Made by a program: the position numbers and the translations under genes | Shown: one piece after another, positions 57,923 through 64,000 of the stretch | Numbering within the stretch: position 1 is the first letter of the stretch | Layout: the number at the start of each line of letters is the position of its first letter | Notes under the pieces: generated by a model | Told to the model about the DNA's origin: nothing | Seen by the model: the letters and a program-made list of their open reading frames with translations, nothing else | The model's database searches: none | From: Beverwykella pulmonaria | Taxonomy: Eukaryota > Ascomycota > Dothideomycetes > Pleosporales > Melanommataceae | DNA length: 64,000 nt | Assembly: GCA_001599595.1 (NCBI GenBank) | Contig: BCHH01000021.1 | Coordinates: forward strand, 360,911 to 424,910 | Direction: 5' to 3'

Positions 57923-60900
57923 CTATATGCCTCTCACCTTCCTGTAACTCGGCGGCCTCAACGTCCTACCCAAAAGCTTCCCCGCATAGGGCGGCACTAA
58001 GCTAATAATTGCAATAACACAAAACTTCCACCAAAAAGCCAGACTCGACACATACCCCAGCTCGAAGTACCTTGCCAAAAACGGCACACTTCCAAAGTAT
58101 ATCCCCGCGGTGCCAAAGATGCTAGCAATCATGATCCAGTGCCAAGTGACGACCTCCATAGCCACCATGATCAACTCATTCATTACGAGCACCGTGAAAC
58201 TGACGCTTACCATTCTCTTGAAGATCTCGGTATCGTCGTTGTCGACGCCTATAAGTAGTTGCGAGAGGCCTTGGATCATGCCGCCTTGGTAGATGGAAAC
58301 GAAGACCCAGATGAAGAAAGATTTGTAGCTTAGGGAGCGCCCCGTTTTAAGCTCGGCGTAGAGTTCGGGATAGAGATTTGCGACGGACTCGTCTACGTCG
58401 CGGTCGAGGACGAGCGAGAAGACGGGCATCATGGTGTAGACGGTACTGTAGCCGACGAGGAGCCAGTCTTTGTATAGAGCATTGGGTTCAAAGGAGCTCG
58501 CAATACTATACACCGTCTGGCAGATGGAGATGATGAGCCCACGATGGATGACAAACTGCGACAGCTTCGCGCTTCGTTTGTAAGAGTTGCGCCCATGCCA
58601 CACGAGCAATTTGGTGAGGTAGCAAAATTGTTCGATGGAGAAATCGGCGGCCAAACTGGCTTGTTTTCCTTCCTTTCCGACAATGCCGACCCCAACATCC
58701 GCGGCTTGGATCATGGAGACATCGTTTCCTCCGTCACCGATACAGCACACCCGCTTCTTGGTGTATTCGCGGATAAGTTTGGCAACGTCGGCCTTCTGCG
58801 TCGGAGAACAGCGACAGGCCACGACGGCAGGGAGAAGAACGGCAATCGAGATAAATTGGGATCGGAAGTGTGTCAACATCAGGGCAAGGGATTCACCGTC
58901 GATGAGGAGGCAAGCGTCAGGCTTTCCACGCAGGAAGTCAAGGGAGTCGTGGGCGAGGTCTTTGCGCTTCACTAGGCTTGTGTCAATTTACGAATCAGGT
59001 CGGCGGTTGATATCACTTACTCTTCGCGATGGTGTGCACATACTGCCCTCGGGCAACCAGTTTGGAACTTACCGCGACGCAGCGTGCAGTCTCAACTTTA
59101 TCTCCAGTCAACATCCAAATCTTGATTCCAGCATTGCGGAGGAGTTCCAATGATGGCTTGACGTCCTTCTGCAGTTTGTCCTCGACACCTGTCACTCCAA
59201 GAAGCTCCACATCGTGTTCCAGGTATTCCTTGACTACCTCTGCAACAGCGTTATCCCGATTGTGCAATGCTAAAGACGCCTGGGCATGCTTGGTCGAAAA
59301 GTCCTGGTAAGTTTCTGCCGACAGCCTCTTGCGGCCCACTACAAGTGTTCTCAGGCCCTCTCTTGCCATGTTTGACGTTTCCTCTTCCAGCCAGTCATTC
59401 GCGGCAACAATTGGCATCATCACGGTATCAGCACCTTTTTGGTAGAACCAGATTTCTCCGTCTTCATCGGTTGGAGATGATACTGAACCAGAATAAAATT
59501 TGACCACGATGCCCATCCTCTTTCCTTCAGACGTAAATGGAAACACATTAAGAATGCGAACGCGCACAACGACATTCCCCGTCTCGCAGGATTGAAGAGT
59601 CATCGATTCACGGTCACGTTGTATTAGTTTGAGGCCAACATTTTCAGTCCAGCGAACAATCGCAATCTCATCAGGCGAGGAAGCCTGGTAGGTAGTGACG
59701 GTTTCACCATTCTTTTCTTCTGTGGTCGGCGTGACATTGTGGCAAAGCGCCAAAGCGAGGACAACGTCGCGAACGCGGGAGCCGATCTCTCTTCGCGTTC
59801 GGGTCGCTGAAGTGAGAGGGGCGGTGTAGGCAGATGATGGTGTGACGAGAGTAGGTGCTTCTCCGGCTGGAGAAGTGAAGCTTTGGTGGACGTAGGATGA
59901 AACTTCATCCATAGCTTCGTTGGCATAGGATACTGTTCCAACGTGTATTTTCTTCATCTCCATCTCTGAATCGTGTTAGTGTCACTTTTCGAGAGAATTA
60001 CAAGAGACATACCGTTCTGTGTGAGCGTGCCCGTCTTGTCGCTCAACAGATACTCGATTCGCCCCAAATCTTCTGGAATGGTGCTAGTCCGCACAACGGT
60101 GCCTGGAATACTCTGGTCGTGCTCAATGAACCATGCGTAGACCGACTTACCCATGTCAAGATTGACACGGAGACCAACGGGAACGATAGTCGAGAAGAGA
60201 ATCAAGAATCGCATCATCGAAACGTACCATTTCCGGTCATTGATCTCTCGAAATCCCGCCAATGCTACTAATATGAAGGATAAGGATAAGGTAAAGATGC
60301 ACAGAAACTTGGTCAGTGCGTTAATCTCGTACTCCAATAGACCGGTCTTCGATCTTGACGGTGAGGTTGAGAGCGCTTGGCGAGTTTGTGGACCAGTGTA
60401 GACCACTACTGCCAAAACGTGGCAGCTTGAGGCAAGCACTGTATTTGCCCATACTGTGTTGTCGATGTTAAGAGGTGCCGATTGAACATCTCCAAAGGTG
60501 GCGGATTGCGTCTCCTGGTCGTGAGGGTCATATTGACGTTGCTTCTTGGGTTTGAGCTCGATAGTGCCATAGAACTCGTTCACTTTCCTGTCTGGCTTGC
60601 CAGCAATCACTTGTAGTCGGGTAAACTCTCCCACGTCCAGATTTTGGGTCAGGGGGGATGTTAGCCGTAGTTTCCAATCTGTCTCACCATCCAACTGGTC
60701 AGTTCGGATGAATGCTTCCCCAGATGTTCCAGCAGTTGCAGAGGTATTGAGTTTCGCAGCATTCTCATCCAAGCCGAGCAGTCCACTCGCATCACCATCT
60801 GCCAGGGTAGGAGATGTATCCAGTGGACCGATGCTAGCGGTGGTGGGAGGCGTAGTGTCGTTCGAATAGCTCTTCAGAATTACCATATCTGCAGGGACAC

Positions 60901-61957
60901 GTTGATCCTTTCCCAGCTTGACTACATCTCCAACCTTGAGGCTTCGAGAGGGCTTGATGATTTCAAAGTAACTGGCAGTTGCCACCCCTTTCGAAGTGGA
61001 AAGCTGCTCCTCTTCATCTTCGATATCAGTCAGGCGCCCTGCACTTTTCTTCGCCTTCCTTATCCTCCTCTTTCTGTCCGAGCTCTTCCCTGGCGCCAGT
61101 CCATTTCCTACACTATTCTCCTCAAACTTCAAAACCATGTAGCCCTCCGAGTTCGCCTCGGCGTCTCTGCGTCGACGGGCAATATCGTCGAGCGCCTCCT
61201 TTCCCAAAGTTATGGTAATAACGAACGCCAATGGAAAAATGTAGGTTGAAAGGTAGCCAATTCGTAAGGCGGGTATAATTTGCGACATGGCGACCAGTAA
61301 GAAATACATGTTGATGAAGAAAGAGAACTCGTTGTACAAAGTTCGCGGGAGGAAGCTCCACGGGGTGTATTTGGCATTGGAGACGGCATTGGCGGGGAAG
61401 CGTGAGGTTTGGAGCTGTCCTACGGATATGGTCCGCTGGGTGGTCGGGTCGTGTTCTTCGTCAGCGTCTGATTGCCCTTCGTCTCCCTCGCCCAGCTGCA
61501 CGCCTGGTGTGTTCGGCTTGGAGGACAAAAAGCTGGGGAGGCGGATGGTGGACCCCAACTTGGAGAGGGTGCTCGGGGCTGGCTGGCGTCTTCGGCTGGC
61601 CCGGACGTTGTGTGAAGGGAGCAGCGGGGCATCGTCATCGCCTGACTGTCCCAAGCTGCCTCCGGAATTTCTGTTGGCCCCATCATCATCTTCTATCAGC
61701 CCCCGGAGATCTTCCTCCTCGTCTGTTTCCTGCGTCCGCGGAGTGCTCCGCAGTCTGCCCACCCGTAGGTTCCGCAACGGTATCCTTGCGCCTAGCTCAC
61801 GATATCGCCTCCTGTGCTCTTTCGAAGGGCGGCGGGGCGGAGAGTCTGCGGGGCCAGACGATGCGGCCAGAGGGTCGAGCTCCTCGAGGTCAAGCTCGAG
61901 GTCGGAATCGCCGTCGTCGTGGGCGTTTGGCTGGTGGTATTGGTGAGGCGCGGCCAT
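57923..61957 (-). CDS. NEO1: P4-ATPase phospholipid flippase, Neo1-like
   Basis: Three exons on the minus strand (60013-61957, 59021-59965, 57923-58971) encode 1312 residues. All P4-ATPase hallmarks are present: the A-domain FIRTDQLDGETDWKLR (DGET), the P-domain LLSDKTGTLTQN with phosphorylated Asp at about residue 640 ending exactly at the first exon border, the SSPDEIAIVRW nucleotide-domain block, and the hinge GDGGNDVSMIQAADVGVGI. The C-terminus has six predicted helices. The TPWSFLPRTLYNEFSFFINMYFLL block and lack of a Cdc50-dependent signature place it with Neo1/ATP9A-like enzymes. Neo1 acts at Golgi and endosomes to keep aminophospholipids in the cytosolic leaflet and is essential in yeast. 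The N-terminal 150 residues are an acidic, Arg/Ser-rich disordered extension, and an insertion with TTPPTTAS and GDASGLLGLDENAAKL lies before the DGET motif. Confidence 0.93.
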
Positions 61958-62880
61958 GGCTCATGGAGAGCGCTGGTGCAAGCGGTAGCGCGGCGAAGAG
62001 GAACAGATCATATACAAGGCATGTGCAATGCAGTGTGGCTGTCTCGGGAACTTTTGACGGCGTGTTCGGGGGGTCCGGCGGTAGCGGTTCGGGGGTGTAG
62101 TGAGAGCGCGGCCAGATGTCCTGTTTCGAATGCTAAGCGGTGTTCCTGGGCAGGCCCGCAGCGCGCAGCGAGGGTTATGGGGTTCTTCAGCGTGCTGAGG
62201 TGCGAGCAAGGGCGTGTTGAAAGAGAATAACAAAAAAGTAACAGGCAGCAGACCTCAGTATGGAGAAGGGTTGCGTGTCGGTCCCTCGAATAAGTCGCTC
62301 GTGGCTGCTTGCGCCACTGTGGCGGCGCCGCCCGGACCCTCGCGGCTTGCGTGCCAGTGACGAGGGTGTTTGGAGCAATCAAAGCATCCCAGGAACACAT
62401 GGCCACTTCGCAACACATTTCATCGACTGCCATGTCGTCCAGCACCGTGTCCTTTTCGTGACCCATTGCGCGCCCATCTTCGCTGCATCCCATTTTCTTG
62501 TGCTGCGCGGCGTCCAGCGTGAGCCTTTGCTGCTGCTTCCTTCTGTTTCTCCTGTACAGGTACGTGGTCCCCCGGCGAGGTCGAAAGGGATGATCCGCCT
62601 CACCCACTCCCCTTTCTCCCCCAACGCGCAAAGGCGGCAGCTACATTGCTCGTCCAGACCACTTGAGCCACCCCGTCAAGAACCGCCACTTACGCTGCCT
62701 GAACACATCAACCTTCGCCCCTCGAAGAGCGCGACGAGGCCGCAGGCACTGCCCGGGCCCAGCATCGGCGCATCATCGCCGAAGCCCGCCGTTGACACGC
62801 TTATCGTCAAATTCCAGCGCTGATTGTCCCTCGTAGTATTTGCCTATACCCTTTTCACACATTATTCGATAATTGCCAGC
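61958..62880. promoter_or_regulatory. Divergent promoter region of Neo1-like and Sec16-like genes
   Basis: 923 bases between two start codons. A pyrimidine-rich segment at 62525-62625 and the AAATTCC/GTAGTATTTGCC stretch just before 62881 are the only core-promoter-like features. An open plus-strand frame at 62260-62823 has low protein character and was not called a gene. Confidence 0.4.
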
Positions 62881-64000
62881 ATGGACATGGACGACGGGCC
62901 CAACTTCTCTTACGCGTTTGGCGGCACCTCCGCCGAGCCGGCCACCTCGTGGAATCCGGCATTGAGACCCGACCACGAGCAGCTTTCGACCGCAAAAACC
63001 ATTGCACAGCTGCCGGATTCACGCAGGGAAGCCTCTGAGCACGCCCCCGGATCCAGTTCGGAAGAGGAGGAGAAGGAGGAGGAGGAGGAGGAGGAGGAGG
63101 AGGAGGATGAGGACGAAGATGAGGACGAGGAAGATGAGGACGAGGATGAAGAAGAGGAGCTCACTCCAGCGGCCGTGGCACCCGCGATACCAGCGCATAC
63201 CAACACCAACGTCTTTGATAAGGAGCCCAGCCCCGACGAAGACTTCTTCGATCGCTTTTCTCAAAGTGTTCCACAGCCCCCGAATAACGAGACAAACGGT
63301 CACGGAGTTAGCGGACTTGATGAGGAGACCCTGGTCAGCGCTGCCCAGGCCCTTCATTTGGGGGGTGAGACAGGGGATATCACAAATGGAGGTTCGAATG
63401 GCACGTATAAATACGCCGAACATGCGAACGAAGCCGCAGATGATGCCCACCAGGAACACCCAGCGGGAAATTACGAGCACCAGAGCAAAACAACGTTGTT
63501 AGAGGAGGCTGTAAATGAAAGCGTCAAGGCGCCACTGGTCGCTGATTCAGAAGCGGCGGCGGACGACTGGGGAGCGTCTGGCGAAGTCTTCGATCTTGGT
63601 GGGAAGGCTCAGGATGAGCCTTTGGAAACACACTCGGATGCACCCTTGCCGGAAGCCGCCAGTGCCGCTGTGGGAGACCATCTCGTTAGCACCACAACAA
63701 TAGGCGGTAAATCCGGCGAAGAGATAGACTGGGGCAACGCAGATGACCAAGACTTTTTCGGAACTGGGAATGCCAGCCAAATAGTGGAACCTGAAGCGTC
63801 TGCGACACATGCCGTCCAAGATTCCGGGGCTGCAGTCGCGGACTCTATTTGGGATATAGCATTGGATGACGATTTCTTGCCCGACAATGACGAGGCCCCT
63901 GGCCCATTCGACCTGGACGACGAAGGTTTCCTGGAGGATGAGCCATCCCAACCCGTTCAGGCACCGCAATTGGGGGGCAGCACAGCCAGCAGATACGCTC
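62881..64000 (+). CDS. sec16: Probable Sec16 N-terminus (partial, runs off the right edge)
   Basis: The frame is open from the ATG at 62881 to the end of the window, 373 codons, with no intron needed. It starts MDMDDGPNFSYAFGG and soon shows SWNPALRP, followed by a long acidic run (Glu/Asp, about residues 62-95), then EDFFDRFSQ, several Trp/Asp/Phe-rich acidic patches (DDWGASGEVFDLG, EIDWGNADDQDFFG, SIWDIALDDDFLPDND), and STASRYA at the very end. A disordered, acidic N-terminus with SWNPALRP and FFDRFSQ motifs matches what I know of filamentous-fungal Sec16, the scaffold of ER exit sites for COPII coats. The central conserved domain and the C-terminal part lie outside the window, so this is not certain. 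A different large acidic scaffold is the alternative. Confidence 0.62.
   Translation, partial: MDMDDGPNFSYAFGGTSAEPATSWNPALRPDHEQLSTAKTIAQLPDSRREASEHAPGSSSEEEEKEEEEEEEEEEDEDEDEDEEDEDEDEEEELTPAAVAPAIPAHTNTNVFDKEPSPDEDFFDRFSQSVPQPPNNETNGHGVSGLDEETLVSAAQALHLGGETGDITNGGSNGTYKYAEHANEAADDAHQEHPAGNYEHQSKTTLLEEAVNESVKAPLVADSEAAADDWGASGEVFDLGGKAQDEPLETHSDAPLPEAASAAVGDHLVSTTTIGGKSGEEIDWGNADDQDFFGTGNASQIVEPEASATHAVQDSGAAVADSIWDIALDDDFLPDNDEAPGPFDLDDEGFLEDEPSQPVQAPQLGGSTASRYA
63064..63162 (+). repeat. Imperfect GAG/GAC trinucleotide tract in coding sequence
   Basis: About 99 bases made almost wholly of GAG, GAA, GAC and GAT codons encode the acidic run of the Sec16-like protein. The interruptions (one AAG, mixed third positions) mark it as a degenerate coding tract, not a young microsatellite. 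Confidence 0.85.

Noticed and set aside
62260..62823. A 187-codon plus-strand frame upstream of the Sec16-like gene
   Set aside because: Low-complexity Pro/Arg/Ser product in what should be a promoter and leader. It stops just before the real start.

Overview
The window is nuclear DNA of a filamentous ascomycete (Pezizomycotina). A Dothideomycete is my best guess, from the look of the proteins, and is not proven. The evidence is intron-split genes with short GT-AG introns (mostly 46-80 nt), single genes alternating on both strands, and fungal families: a patatin/NB-ARC/TPR NLR, Mis6/CENP-I, Crt10, Yhm2, VTC, Neo1 and a CAP/PR-1 secreted protein. I found no operons, CRISPR arrays, intact transposons or convincing tRNA or rRNA genes.

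Layout. 1-5.7 kb is a decayed left edge. An (AAC)n microsatellite is followed by an NLR-type gene broken by in-frame stops that all look like C-to-T changes in CpA context, then by a P-loop sulfotransferase-like gene broken by frameshifts. 6.0-8.6 kb carries a SPATA20/YyaL-type protein. 8.6-14.9 kb is gene-poor, with one orphan coding fragment near 10.1-10.6 kb. 14.9-19.1 kb carries a secreted CAP protein and a four-helix membrane protein. 19.6-22.8 kb is a divergent CLPTM1-like / LOG-family pair. 23.5-31.1 kb holds a Seb1/Nrd1-like RNA-binding protein divergent from mitochondrial citrate synthase, followed on the same strand by a Yhm2-type mitochondrial citrate/oxoglutarate carrier.

31.9-37.5 kb has a Crt10-like gene and a nine-exon CENP-I/Mis6 gene, both on the minus strand. 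39.3-42.4 kb has an unknown protein, a small membrane protein resembling the small subunit of serine palmitoyltransferase, and a GGQ-type mitochondrial release factor. 46.1-52.0 kb encodes two secreted enzymes: a flavin oxidase with both covalent flavin-attachment motifs and an S41-type peptidase. 55.1-64.0 kb has a Vtc2/Vtc3-like polyphosphate complex subunit, the P4-ATPase Neo1, and the start of a probable Sec16, cut by the window end.

Functional links. Citrate synthase and the Yhm2-type carrier make and export citrate from the same organelle and lie side by side. Neo1 and probable Sec16 share a promoter region and both serve the early secretory pathway. Two introns (citrate synthase and CENP-I) use GC-AG borders. 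No wholly new multi-gene system is evident. The strongest unusual signals are the RIP-like death of the NLR and its decayed neighbourhood. Exon borders were derived by hand from splice motifs, reading phase and family conservation, not from transcript data.
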